From Hymenolepis diminuta (Eukaryota > Platyhelminthes > Cestoda > Cyclophyllidea > Hymenolepididae): DNA of 64,000 nt. The position numbers and the translations under genes are program-made. The stretch is taken from positions 433,311-497,310 of the forward strand of contig CAADRB010000043.1 in NCBI GenBank assembly GCA_900708905.1, given 5' to 3'. Shown here in pieces: positions 1 through 12,700 of the stretch (the stretch's first letter is position 1; every line of letters begins with the position of its first letter). A model generated the notes under the pieces. That model ran no database searches. It saw only the letters and a list, made by a program, of their open reading frames with translations, and was not told where the DNA came from.

Positions 1-1189
1 TGTCTAACACAATCCTTGGTGTCCTTTTCCTTCATCTGCTGTTAACCCTTAGCCGCTACAAACCCACCCCCCCCCTCCTCCCGAAACATGGACTACTTGT
101 TGTGATCTCGTGCTTGTCTCTGACTTCTTTTCTTTAACAGCTTATCTCTTTCCAGCGAACTCTAAAACCGCACTTTCACACTTCATCGGTAATTGCAACC
201 CAACCAAATCTATCTCTCCTCCCTTACTTTCCTATAGTTTCTGTCCTTCTCGATAAATCATGTTCACCACCACCTTGCCTTCTCCCCATCCTGGTGTGTG
301 AAGAAGACCGCAATAACTGGGATAGACGCTATTTCTCAGGGAGAACTTATTAAATATTCGATTTACTCACGAGTATTTGCTTGCAATTTCGTAAATCGCT
401 CGAGTGTTAAGTTAAGCATAACAGTTCTTGACGATCAGTGTGGCGGAATGTGCATGTAATTCTGAAAAGAAGAAATCACCATCGTTGCACCTAAACAATT
501 GGGTGCTGAACCTCAATAATTAACTTTGCACGTTCTTGGAACCCTAAGTCTTTCCTTAATTTTATGAGGAGTTGCTTATCAATCCCCAATATATTTTTAA
601 ATTTCAAGTGCAGACTATGATGGTAGTACTCTTACATCTCTACCGAGATTTTGGTAGTAGATTCTCCGTAATAAGTAAAAAGTACTGTTACCATCATTTA
701 CTCGACAAATATTCTGTATATACACTACAAAGTTGAGGAATCTTTTAAATGGAAAATTTTTTCAAAATTGAAAAAAATAACTGGAAGGCAAATAGTACAC
801 TTTCATAGGGTATTCTACTATATTTGCATTGACAATATACAATTTCATATTAGGTTTTAAGGAGTTAGGCAGCTTCGAGCTAAAAATTTATCAAAACCTC
901 TTTTTGTTTCCAAAAATGTTCATTAATATCACTTGCAATTCTGCGCTCAAATTGATCTGGCAAGAATTAGCTATTGAACATACGGTAAATAATATCCAAA
1001 ACCAAGTTGTATTAGTTTAAGCACTTAACTTGTCTATTCTGATATTGTATGTCGCAGTATTACTGCACTCAGGTAAAGGTCATTTAAAATTTATGCATTT
1101 CACTAATTTTTCAAAACGACAAATATTATGCCTTTAATAAGAAGGAAGCAAATCTGCCGATATCAACATCCTGCAAATTACATTACCAT
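1..1189. other. Window start, no gene recognised
   Basis: AT-rich DNA without a supported exon. It holds a C-rich tract near positions 65-80. A 63-codon open frame at 829-1020 has no splice context or recognisable motif and is treated as chance. Confidence 0.4.
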
Positions 1190-1440
1190 CGGTGGCGCTT
1201 TAGTTGCCCTGCCAGTCTGTCATGGCGGAAGTTACGAGTTCGATGTCCATCGGCGCACACCCAGTGGGGGAAATGACCAGCCACACAGGGTAAACCCGGC
1301 TAATATAGAGGGTAGTACAATAGGAGTCCCTCACCAGGGAGGCTTCATGATGCCACTCTCTACCCAGGATGAGCATTGCAAAACGACTTCCTAAATGAAC
1401 TTGGGAATTGTTATTAACTATTACCATCAATTAAACTCGG
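1190..1440 (+). mobile_element. tRNA-derived SINE, near full length
   Basis: The 5' part (about 1190-1258) reads like a decayed tRNA gene: a box-A-like block beginning GGTGGCGC, then a box B (GAGTTCGATGTCC) close to the GGTTCGANTCC consensus. The body continues with GCGCACACCCAGTGGGGG and a conserved block CACCAGGGAGGCTTCATGAT, and ends in CTTGGGAATT followed by a short TTATTA-like tail. The same layout recurs at 19.7, 47.1, 48.9 and 49.2 kb. This copy has the best box B and is a good reference for the family. The 88-codon open frame here is a by-product of the element, not a gene. Confidence 0.8.
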
Positions 1441-4104
1441 CTAGCTACTCACATACGTTTGAAAACATGTGCAACAAGGATTAATCACCTCTATATGGCA
1501 CTAGGCTGGTATTTCGTCAGACATTTGTATTCATGGCCAAATTTGATTGGTTAGAGGATGCGCATGTGAGTGCGTCAGTGGCCATTCAGAGCAGGACAAA
1601 TGTAAGCAAAGTAAACGGTGCACTGATAGCCATCTTGAAAACTCCACCTCTGAGTTCTATTAGTGGTGTATAAGATACACAGAACATCACATAATGTAGT
1701 ACAATTTATGCGCCTGTAGATGCCTTGGATGAAGTGGCCAAAATATGGCGTTATATGGCACTTTAGATTATCTACCTTGAAAATTGCCGGAAAAATTGGA
1801 ATAGATTTAGAGTGGTCGTGGACATTTTACTGTTTGTCACGTTTAATTATATTAAGTAAGCGAATAGTCTAGTTTCACTCTACTCTTTTTTAACTTCAGG
1901 TGTTCACAATGAGTGGTCGTATTCTTTACGATCTACAAGCATGGGATATGTCAGCAGAAAAAAAGCGATTAACTTCCAAATAATTTAATAATCATATGGA
2001 ATATTTGAAATGGATAGAAGGATGCACAGCTTACAAATTGTGGTAGATTGGAGCTTTATAATAACTCTCTCTTTCAGTTTTGACTTGTACTTTTGAGTTC
2101 TAGTGTTCATATTCAAGGAAACATTCCCTCTTCAGTTCGTTAAACTCCCTTGAATTTGGAATAAGCGCATGAAAGTACACATCCAGCAGCGCAAAATTAT
2201 GAGGAATGATTGCATGGTCAATTTCTTCTTTACATGCTCATATTTTAAGCTAAGAGCGTTGGAGCAGTAGTTAGTACTATTCACCCCTTTGGAATATCGT
2301 TTAGATCACTGCTCCATAAAAAACAACGACCACCAATGGCTTTAGGTACCGATATCTGAATAATTTAAGTCTTAAAAAATGCAAGGGTAGATAAACCATC
2401 ATATTTTGCTATTATTGTATCTTTGAGAAACCTTTAAGTTAATGATATTCACCTTTAAAGGTTGTAGACGGCTAGACTTAATAATAAAAAGTAACAAAAG
2501 TGCCTGTACATATTCATCAATCTAAATTGAATGGTTGGACATTGAACCTCAAATCCTAAAAATCCTCACCCCAATTTATCTCCATAAAATTATGCATCTG
2601 CTTATCCGCATGGTATAATGTTTACTGCCATTATAAATAAATGGTCAAATACAATAAATCGTAAGGATAGCTTAAATGAGACCTCTACTAGACCTACATC
2701 TGATCAAATAGTTTTACTGATTCATTCATCATTTGGGTTATACCTAAAGGCTTTCGTGGATGTATCGATTTCTTCTAACTCTAGCTATTTTTTTCATACT
2801 AGCTGGAGAAACAGGATACTTTAAGCGTGAAAACCCTGGAAAAAGTTGTATTAGGTTGGAAGATGAATTTGTGTTCTCAATTTTTTTCCACAAACGATAC
2901 AATAAATGTTAAAAATCAACAATTAAGTAAACACGTTCACGTTGAGTACTGAGTTGTGACTAGGATCGGATTAATCCATTCTATTGTTGAATAGTGTTTC
3001 AGGTCATTTTCACAAATATGGTCAGGGAAATCGAGCTATGAGTAGACAGTTGGAGGGGAGCCTTAGCTATCATTAGTAATAAAGTGAAATCCCTTTTGGT
3101 GATATAGATGTCTGATGGAAGTAAGGAAGTTTTCGGGGTAAGTTCTAACTAAATTTTTATTAGTATTAATATCCACGGGAAGGCAAATATTTTTACAATT
3201 TATCAATTTAGGAGGCCTCTGAACATAGAGAACTATAAGGAATTTCAATATGGGTTAAGAGAAAGTGACCAAGCACATGTTGATGTAGAATCTTACATCA
3301 TTTGACCATTAGATTCGGGTATAGCCCACTGGTATATATTCTTACGTTTCAATGTCCAAATTTCACGACCTGTCCCCGCGTAATTGAGTAAATAATCGCT
3401 CGTGGACTCCAGAGCTTGTTGACGGGTTGATAATTTTAGATGATTAATTAACGATTTTAGGTTCATTTTTCTTCTAATAGCCATGACATTTAGTTGATGG
3501 TAAGAGCCTATACGAAATTTAATATGCCAGAGCCCGTTAGAACTCACTCAAGGTGAACTTAAAACAATGAGTTACTCAACCGCATTGACTTTTGGCATTC
3601 GGTCTCGTCATCATTGTATCTCAGAGTCTAGTATCCTTCTTTTCAATTGGAATTATCATGCTAAATGTTACTCCGGAGCATATTGGCCTTATCAATAGAG
3701 AACCCATATTATCGATTTCAGTCATGACGAATGAGAATTGTAAGAACTTCAAAAGAACGGGTTTTCAAAAAGAATAATGAGAAATTGGACTCTTATTTCT
3801 CATATAATTTGTGAAGACTTGTCTTATTATGAGAGTTAGAATTGCAAATCTACGGCTCAGACTTTAGAACGCCCGTAAAATATTCCGAAATTTGAGATAC
3901 ATCACTCTAAAGCACAGAATACTTGTCCCCCCCCTCCTCTGGTTAGTAATTAGCCAATGCTCTTGCTTTAGCGTATTATTATGATGCGTTTGTTAATTTT
4001 ATATGCCAGGCAAACTTAAATTAATGAAACTTTCAATTAGGAACACTGCAATGATTTATTAGGTTATACTGACAACCCTCTTCAGGCTGATGCATGATAG
4101 TCCT
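1441..4104. other. Intergenic, no gene recognised
   Basis: AT-rich sequence with a C-tract near 3925. Open frames of 60-84 codons at 2618-2824, 3063-3248, 3293-3547 and 3592-3777 lack splice context and motifs. The 84-codon minus frame at 3293-3547 has fairly protein-like composition but nothing recognisable. Confidence 0.4.
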
Positions 4105-4530
4105 GTAATTAATTAAAATGTTTAACTACCTCGTCTCTCGTATGTCAAAACTGTAAGCTGTTTAGTGTTATATAAAATCACTTTGCTCTCTCAATCGATG
4201 AGAGAAAGAAATGAATTGAAGAGGCAAGGCTGACCCCTATTGATTAAAAAATACCTATCAATAGGCACTGAACATCGTAAACAAGCATGTTGCAATTCAC
4301 GAGGAGAGTTCATGAAATCTGAATATTGAAACATGAACTACCCATTTGGTCAATACCCTACGACCTGTATCCGAAAATCAAATGAAGTAAAACTCTTAGC
4401 ATCCTTTAGACCCCTTCCCCTTACCATTTGTTGGATTCTCCGTTAGCCAGTTTTGGCTGCTTCCCACAATTAAAAAGCGTAAACTTTTTTTGTATAACTA
4501 TGAGTTATAATAATAATACGTAGCTTCAGA
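4105..4530 (+). repeat. Dispersed repeat family 2, copy 1
   Basis: About 420 nt align by eye, in the same orientation, with 61440-61865. Shared blocks in order are TATGTC-AAACTGTAAGC, TTGAT-AAAAAAT, TTGAAACATGAACTACCCAT (18 of 20 bases identical to the other copy) and CCCACAATTAAAA. Both copies end in a TAATAATAAT tail. The tail and lack of coding potential suggest a non-autonomous retroelement or SINE-like family. No clear box A/box B head was found. Confidence 0.7.
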
Positions 4531-4689
4531 TTATAATTGAGTCTATCTTATCGAAGGAAAATTTTCAGATAATGTTGACATTACAGTACAAGTTGAACGG
4601 AGAGATCCATAGCTTTCAAAATTGCTAACGTTGCTTACGAAATTCAGGGTAAACCACCTCTTCGTCCTAAATGCCTTCCTGGCTTGAAA

Positions 4690-4890
4690 TATCTGAGGTT
4701 AGTTAGAGCCTAGAGCCCCAATAGTTAAGTCGGATAATAAATTACGGAGCAGAATTCGAGATTCTTATCAGGGAGGCTCAATGGTGTTATCCCCCTACCC
4801 AAGAAGAGTGTTGGAAAACGCCTTACTAAGTGAACGTCATCATTAACAGCTTCAATTCTTGATTATTATTATTACTAAGTATACAATTCC
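4690..4890 (+). mobile_element. 5'-truncated SINE copy
   Basis: The body and 3' end match the tRNA-derived SINE at 47.1 kb: GAATTCGAG, a CAGGGAGGCTCAATGGTG block, a CTACCCAAGAAGAG block, then TTGGAAAACGCC and a TTATTATTATTA tail. The tRNA-like head is missing or too decayed to see. It sits 160 nt downstream of the family-2 repeat. Confidence 0.65.
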
Positions 4891-5153
4891 ACATTAAGTG
4901 TCCATTTATCCGAGAAAAAAAGGCAATATATTTTAGTAGCTATACGTTGTATTATCCACAAAAGACCGTCAATGTGTAGAGATAGAACTTCGTCAAAAAT
5001 TGCAGGGAGGAAAAATACATCATTCAACAATACTGAGCCGTTACTTCTGTTTTACAAGCATCAGAAAAAGCATCGTAAGTATATACGTACATAGACTAAG
5101 GGGAAAATGAGTGGTACTTTAAAGGCAAGACGGAGAGAAGAGTAGGCATATTT

Positions 5154-8100
5154 TTAGAAGAAGAGTTTGTTTATAACCATAACTACTACCAAGACAACGT
5201 AGAAACCATTCAGATTTGTTGGTTGACCGACTAAAGCGCGAAGTTTATCCAATGCGGTTGATATGGCGTTAGGGTCAACGGGTCGTGGTCGCTGAAAATG
5301 GAGATGAAGTTAGGAATAAATCAAAAACGAATTCAAAAAGAATAGCCAGTTCCTTACTCGTTTTCCAATAACACCCAGCTTGTTCATCAATTGAGTAAGA
5401 CGCTCGTTAGAAGCATCGGTTGGCGGTAAATAGATGTTCTTAGATAAACGTTCCCACCATTGTTCTCTAAATTAGTTGGCATAACTTTAATCAAATAAAG
5501 CATAGGAAATATGCATTTTAATTAGGCTTACATAAGGCGATTTCCGGTCATTTTATAGTCGTACTTCGTAATTTGAATGTACTTTATACGAGCTGGGAAA
5601 TCGATATCAGCAACAAGAGGAAGAACTACGGAAAAGAACAAATATAAAAGTTCGTTTACTAGTTAGTACAACCGAGATTAGAGAACAATTATTCTCATAA
5701 GAACCGAAAACACAATTTGAAAAAATCGGCAACAAACGGGGTGGACTTTAAACGCACCAAATGTGAGATAGAGCTTTATAGTGCATGGGTTAGATGTAGT
5801 GACTTCAAGAAATAGCAGAATTATAAAATAATAATATGTAGATAGCATGACTCACCCTCCTTTTGGCCAGTCAAGAGTCGATAGACCAAGGTTGCCAAAA
5901 TAGGAGAGTTCTCGAATGTTTTATCCCCACTTATCGCCACTTCATAGTCCAATATGGGCAAATGTCCAGCTATTAAGAACAGAAATGGAAAAAAGTTGAA
6001 AGGAGACGTTGAGATATAAAGTTTACAAGAGATTTAAAAAAACTTACGAATGAAGGATGGCGCCTTATCAATAAGACTTGGAATATGATGGAAAGCAATT
6101 TCTTTCCAAGGTCCCCTCTCTTCAGGAGCACCCACCAAAACAAGAGTTGTACGTTGTCCACTAGCTTTTATCGTAACATCCCTGTCTTTCCTAAAACAAA
6201 ACGAGAGAAAAATGTCCGATCCTTCTCCAAGCCTGGAAGGAACAAGTTTGAAAGGCAGAAAAATACTCACCGATTGAAGAAACGATAGTCATTTGACAGA
6301 TGGAATGGTTTCAAAGTTTCCGAAAGCTCATGAGCAAAGCGAGGCAATCGAATAACACTTCCGGAATCGGTAATACCAGCAAATGGAGGCTGATAAGAAC
6401 AAAAGAAAGCTTAAAAACGAACTTTAGCAAAGTTCTCGTAAATGAAGGGCAGCGAAACTCACCAAAGAACCGATGAAAAGACCAGTGCCCAAGAGAGTGA
6501 CAATAATCACACCACTTAGGTCTATGATTTTTTTCGTGAAGCCATTAGCGCTGAGAGCTCTAAAATTTAAAGGCGCGAAAAGGAGTCGTAAAAAAGCTAT
6601 CAGGAATTTTAAGGAGACAATCCTAAAACACGAATCAAGAACTCACTTTCCGAGTGCGATGATGACACTGAGAACGAACAGAACGCATGCAGTTGGAATG
6701 ATGTATGTAATAGCCGTCTTTCCATAAGAAATCAGAAGGTTACGTGGAACAGCTAAAAAGACATATTCAAACGTACGAATCAAACATAAACTCTCAAACG
6801 GCTAAGACATGCTTTAACAAGCAACCAGAAGGAATAGGACTGCATGAATGGCATTGATACTAACTAAAACCACTACACACAATTCAGAGCAGGTTTGAGT
6901 TTGTTGTTGCACGTAACTTAGCTTACTTATTTTGGCGTCCTCGAATCCATTTACAAGACCAAAGAACTCCCAAACCACATAAACCATCACAGAAATAATT
7001 GCCAAGGTTAGAACAATGGATACGAGTCTGCGAAAGGCGGACCTTCTCTCTAAAAAATTGTAATAAAAATAATGTAAGGAAAAACAAAGGGGTAGGACCA
7101 TACTTGATTTTCTCTTTGATTGTGGAAGAAGAGCAAGGCTCAAAACCATGAGCAAAATACTGCAAATACCGTCGTTATTAACCACAACAAAGCTTGCGTG
7201 GTATATAAACTAGAAAAGTATAATAAAAATTAATTTTGATTACTGTTAAAGGCTTTAAAATTTTCAACTAGACACGTACACTGACAAAGAAAGCGAAATA
7301 TTTAACTTCGCAAATGGGAATCATGTAGAGGAATGGGACGAAAATTTTCATGGTAATGATTAAGATTATAAGAGCATGAAGAATCGACTTAGGTAGGTTG
7401 GCTAGATACCAAGCGGCAGGAGCTGGTGAGATCTAAAATTTGTAAAATGTGAGAAAAGTGCAAAACGATTTAAAAAGACGTATCTTAAATTATGATTTGG
7501 ATAATTACACGAGATGAGAAGAAATTGTCCATATCCGCTAGATCATACCATATCAATTTGGAGTTAGAAAGAGCAGCGAATCCGGTTGAAAAAGATTCAC
7601 GAAAAAGGAGCCATTTAACTAGCCATAATGCGATCACTGAGTTACTTGCAGAACTTTTTCGAATAGTGAATAGATACAGAAAGCAAAGGAAACCAGATTC
7701 AATGAGAAGAGAAGTGCACTTCCACTCAGTCAAACCTGGACAAACCTACAAATTTGCCGTGAATTTGGATGAAGAAAAGGAATTACCATCACAACAGAAA
7801 CATAGAGTATCCACTGCAAGAGCATTGTCAAGGAATTACAAAAAGAGGAGACAACTGTTGACAGGAAGGCAAGAACCAATCCAACAACAACGAGAAATTC
7901 GGCAGCATGATACTCGCTAAGTTGAAGATTAGCGCGATATCTAATAATTGAAGGAATGCCAAGCAAGAAGTCATCGAGGGTTTCTGGAACATTCAAATAT
8001 AGGAGCCTGGCCGGGGCAACTCCGTCATCACCGATGATTCCTGAAATTTGTTATAAAAATATCCATAGTGAAATTTACCTGGAAGTTGGATGTAGAGCGA

Positions 8101-8157
8101 TCCAAATGCCAAAAAGAAAACAAAACTTATCCCCTTCGCAAACAGGCTCGAAGACAT
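5154..8157 (-). CDS. LMF2: Lipase maturation factor family protein (LMF2-like)
   Basis: Lipase maturation factors are multipass ER membrane proteins that help dimeric lipases fold and leave the ER. Exons (minus): 8157-8079, 8040-7787, 7745-7509, 7432-7280, 7209-7104, 7049-6927, 6872-6819, 6752-6647, 6559-6463, 6389-6271, 6190-6048, 5969-5856, 5625-5532, 5466-5358, 5291-5154. All junctions are GT-AG and phases close to 1926 nt, 641 aa (human LMF2 is about 707). About ten hydrophobic segments occupy residues 8-400, then comes a soluble part. Family landmarks are GIIGDDGVAPARLLYL (residues 27-42), LLIESGFL, APAAWYLANLP, FHLSNDYRFFNR, GPWKEIAF and EQWWERL. The usual FQWD-LLLE signature reads EWKCTSLLIE, so it is divergent. 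The protein ends in a hydrophobic segment, GFYVVLVVVMVINKLFF. LMF2 is favoured over LMF1 from length and C-terminal matches, not from a tree. Confidence 0.88.
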
Positions 8158-9418
8158 GTTGAAATGAGAACGCTAACACAATAATAAACTAACCCAGGAC
8201 TTCAAATATCATTAACAGCTTTATGACTTAATGTGATATTCTGAAGTTTAGAATATATTTAATCAATATATTTACTTATAAATTCAGTTTTAAAATTTAT
8301 AATTCAATAATAACATTAATTAAGCGTCTAATGAATTTGATATCTCTCAATAACTAAATTGCATCATATTGTGATTGTATTTGGATTTCCAGAATAAAGA
8401 GTAATTTTTCTAATGCTTGTTATAATGCCCAATTCCTTTAAAATAAAGAAATGTAATCTCCGTCCATGTGTTTCCTATCAAACGTAACGAACACTGTCCA
8501 ACTATCAAATTATTGTAGGTTATATTGGAGTACTCTTCATTACAAGAAAATCACGGGTATTGCTGCATATTTTCGTAAGTTCTTGTCCTTTTAGTTAGTG
8601 TATGTACAAGTTTACATATAAAAATAACTGAATCAGTGCAAATAATTTGGGTTGGTTTATAATAATTTGCATAGAAGGACTTTGTCACCACACGCTAAAA
8701 CCCGAAAAGGAAAGCCACATGGGCCTCTTCTCAGAACAGATGATATCGTCGAATTACTTCGCTTACAGTATTAACTAAGGTAATACATATGATCTTAATC
8801 CAATTCATGAATCAGAATCCGGAAAACGGACAAATTGTTATGTAGACATGTTACATTAAAGGATGACTAACGACAAGGGAACCAGAAAGATTAACAAATA
8901 AATAAATTGAAAGATGATAATGTTTAGCTAGCTAATGATAAAAGAATGAAAATGAAGTAACATTTAGAGTGTGCTTGGATTAAAAAAATGAATGCTGCAC
9001 CAGAACAAGTGGGGAAAATGCCGGTATCCGTTTGAAGTAACAATTTTTAACTAATTTTTCGCGGGTTAAAATTTCTCTATATTATCAAAATATTTCCAAC
9101 TGTGGATCATTGCGACCCTTCTATGTATCACAACATTGGGTATTACCTTGGGTGCTCAGACTAATTTTAACTGCGATAGTAGACTGCATTCAAAGCTGTT
9201 AATTACTAATCAATATATTAGTGGCTTACAATGAGAAGTATTCAATGCACAAATATTAACGTTATATAATATAAGGAAAAAAATGGCGCAACACTTTTCA
9301 AACTAACCAAAATTAAATGATCTTAATATGCACAGAATTTGAATATCCCCAATAACAGATGAATAATCAAGGCGTCATCTTTTCAATGGATGTTGTTAAA
9401 AATTTTTTGCTTTCAAAA

Positions 9419-9456
9419 ATATATATTCCGATAAAATAAAATATCGGTATATATAT
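9419..9456. repeat. Strong hairpin-forming inverted repeat
   Basis: Arms 9419-9433 (ATATATATTCCGATA) and 9442-9456 (TATCGGTATATATAT) pair at 14 of 15 positions around an 8-nt AT loop. It lies about 300 nt upstream of the E-protein start codon and could be a transposon relic or a structured promoter element. Confidence 0.75.
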
Positions 9457-9480
9457 ACTTTGTAAAAATTGTGCAAAAAT

Positions 9481-9573
9481 ATTACACTTTCAATGATTCT
9501 TAAAATCATTTTCAGTTTGAATTGTTTTAACTGTTTGTAAAAATTTCTATGTGTATTTTGCGCAAAGTGTAAT
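9481..9573. repeat. Nested inverted repeats upstream of the E-protein gene
   Basis: The outer arms ATTACACTTT (9481-9490) and AAAGTGTAAT (9564-9573) are exact reverse complements. The inner arms AATGATT (9492-9498) and AATCATT (9504-9510) form a second small hairpin. Together with the hairpin at 9419 this makes a palindromic block. Confidence 0.6.
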
Positions 9574-9751
9574 TTTCAAGGTTGGCGACATTTTAAATTT
9601 TAACTTAGATGTGCGTACAGATATTTTCGAGTAAATTGAATGCGTGTTTTGGCTGAGTAGAGTTTTTGCATTTTCGATAGATTATCAGGCTCATCTTCGG
9701 TCGAAAATCGCGGCCTTATTTTCTGTTTTTGTATTCTAGTCTAATCCATTT

Positions 9752-12700
9752 ATGAAAATTACTGACATGAACCATCCAAGTGGTACATGGAATCAAGATG
9801 GTTCTCCTGCAGCTACTGATGGGTTTAGCATCCAAACAACCTCAGCCACAAACTATCAGTCTTTGGATTCATTTTTACCTAGTGCGATTGGTAGTGGTGA
9901 GTACTCAATGTTCATGGTCTGTTTTGATTTTCGTATATAGTTAAATGTGATTATGGGCCTTATAGTTGGATTTAAAATTCGGTTATGTTTGCTATCCAAA
10001 GACGAATTTTTATCTGTATTTTTCATAAAAATAAATATTAATGGAAAATGATTTTATGTATTTTAATCGAATCTTTGCTTTTAATTTATTTACTATTTTT
10101 ATTGTTGAAGTATTGAAAGATCAAATGCTATTCGTTATACTTGTAACAGTTTGTCCTTTTCGAAACCTCTGACCTGCGTTTAATTGTTTTGAGGTCAGGT
10201 TCACTATGATGTCTTGAAACCTATTTATTACTTATTTTGCAGTCAGTAAAATATCTTAATTTAAGTTTATTTATCATTAGATTCTAACATATATCCCATT
10301 TGTCATATTTAGTATTGTTTATTGAGAGTGCATTCTAAATCGCCTTTATACTTTCTTTTCTTCACTTGATTAGCTATCTCCTCCCCCACTTCGCGCATGG
10401 TACGTTTAATTTCACTTTTCATTTGTCCCTTCGACGAAATTTGGTGGAAAAAGAATTAATTAAATTTCATTGAAGGAATTCTCTCGAGATCAATCGGCAG
10501 TCAATTGGCCCAGTGGAAATCTTCGAGGTATGAAGCCATATTCTTATAAGTCCTTATCACATCCAAATTCTGATCTGAATTGTTAAATTTGTTTTGTTGA
10601 CAGATATAACTAATAATTCCGTTCGATACTCATCCACTCTACCCGATGGACCAAACTCAAATGTAAGTTTTATCATTCGAATTCGATCCAGTTCTTTACA
10701 TTTCAACTAGACGTGTCTTATTGGTTTTGAGCTTATCAACTATCCATATAACGGCACTTTCCGTTTTTAGAGGTGAAAGAATTTTAAGAACTTTGTGAGT
10801 TAATTAAGTTTTGAGAAGGTAATATCCGAAATGTTTGGTTAAGGTGATTTAACACGTTTCTTTCGCTAAATTTATTTCTCTATTTCCTGATTTCATTCCT
10901 TCATATTGAACGAGCTTTGTATTCGTAGATTTTCCGTAAAACCCAATTTTTGATTTCTTCAAAATAAGGTTCGAAGCATTTGACATCTTTGACAAACTCA
11001 CCTCGAGTTTTGTGGATTTCGCTATTAATAGTAGATTTGTTTTAAAATAACTAACAAATATTAGGTTTAGTTTTGAATTTTACTTTTTCTTCCTAGTATC
11101 TTCGGAACTGCGGGCGATTTTTTAATATAACATGCACATCATTCAATTTTAGATTTGAAACTTTTTTTTCAATTTCAAGCGTGTATTCTTTCGTTTAGCG
11201 TAGACATTATTTCAACAGTGGTTTTTATTTAATCACTTGCATCTTTGCTTATCAATCGGGAGTTCCGCAAATAATTTTAACTGTTATTTGTATTTCTGTG
11301 ATAAATTTGATTTTGGTTTGAATTTAGCATTATTTTTATTGAATTATAAATTGTATTCTAGGTGGCTGTTTCTTTGATGGTTTTCATAGAATGAATGGAC
11401 TTATGATATTGAATAGGGTTATTTTATCTCCTTTAGTTGTATCTGGGTTTTATAATTTTGTCTTTAATATCCGCGAATAATATATTGTTTTGATAGAATT
11501 GTAGCGTTCTGTGTATAATTTACTTTGTTTCGAAACCTCTTAAGATCTGATCTTCAAAAGATGCTTTAAATCACAAGTTTCTGCTAATTAACTGTGAAAG
11601 ATTTTCTTAAAGTGTTTTTATTTGACCTCTTCTATTAACTTTCTTAATAAATATGGTCTTCATCGGACGTTCTTTACGTATTTTCGACTAGTTTACAATT
11701 AGGTTCTGGTTTCTTCAGCCATTGAAATTTCTGTTGACAAATTGTTTTTATTCAATTACCACCATCATAATTAAAACTCCACTCAACAAGCATTGGGTGT
11801 CGTAGATAGGTATTTTCTGCAGCCCAGGATCGATTCGTGAAATTTAGACTGCGAACTCCCCAATTAGTAAATATTTTGCAACCTGAGTCCAAAAATAATA
11901 TGAAGTAAGATATTTTTGGTACATTGACGTTGCTCTCAACGTCTATTTAATTCCCTCTTTAGCATTTATCGGACTCTGTTCATCCATTTTAATTGCTTCT
12001 CACAGTTAAAAATAATAATTTTTTGCATTGAGTAGTAATGATAAAGACCAGTAAGTCTGCTGGGTCAATTTGATTGTTGATTGTTCATATCAAAGTTGGT
12101 GTTTACTCTTATAAATGATTTTCAATTTTGTGGCCAGTGAACATCGATTATTGACTCTTCTCATCGCTTAGAGCTGGCACTAAAAGATACATTGATCAAA
12201 AGAAGTTTGGCAATATGAATGCGAGACGTATTGAAGTTCGTATTTCCTCTTTACGAAGACTGAAGTCTACTCGCTCTCAGTGCTTTTCCTCTTAAAAATG
12301 TTATTTTTTTGGGGGCATAGTTAAATCCTCTGAAATATAGAACTGTACTGCTCATACGAGCATTGAAGGTTGGGATCGTATATGTTCGTTTGAGTTCTAG
12401 ATCCTTTGAAAAGAAATATATTTCAACACCTACCTCATGCGGATAAGTAATATTCACTTTTGTCCATCTCTTTCACTCTTTTGGTAAACATTGAGTTTAA
12501 ACTTCCCCATTATTTAATGTACACCGAAGATTATCTAATCCATGACCTCTTTTTTGCAAGTTGATCCTTTGTTGCAAATCTAAATAAAATGGTTATGACT
12601 ATCATTAATTATGTGATTCTCAAAATAATTACTATATATCTTTTCCTAGCTTTATTTTCCCAAGTTTCACGGTAGTAGTTGTATTGATTTCCATATTTTA

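Larger units (their letters stand above)
8158..9751. promoter_or_regulatory. Divergent intergenic region between the LMF-like and E-protein genes
   Basis: The two start codons face away from each other across 1.6 kb, so this interval must hold both promoters unless leader exons lie elsewhere. No convincing TATA box was found for either gene. On the minus strand a possible splice acceptor (GTGTTAG) lies 18 nt before the LMF start. On the plus strand a pyrimidine-rich acceptor (GTATTCTAG, ending at 9739) lies 12 nt before the E-protein start. The segment 9419-9573 is rich in inverted repeats. Confidence 0.5.
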
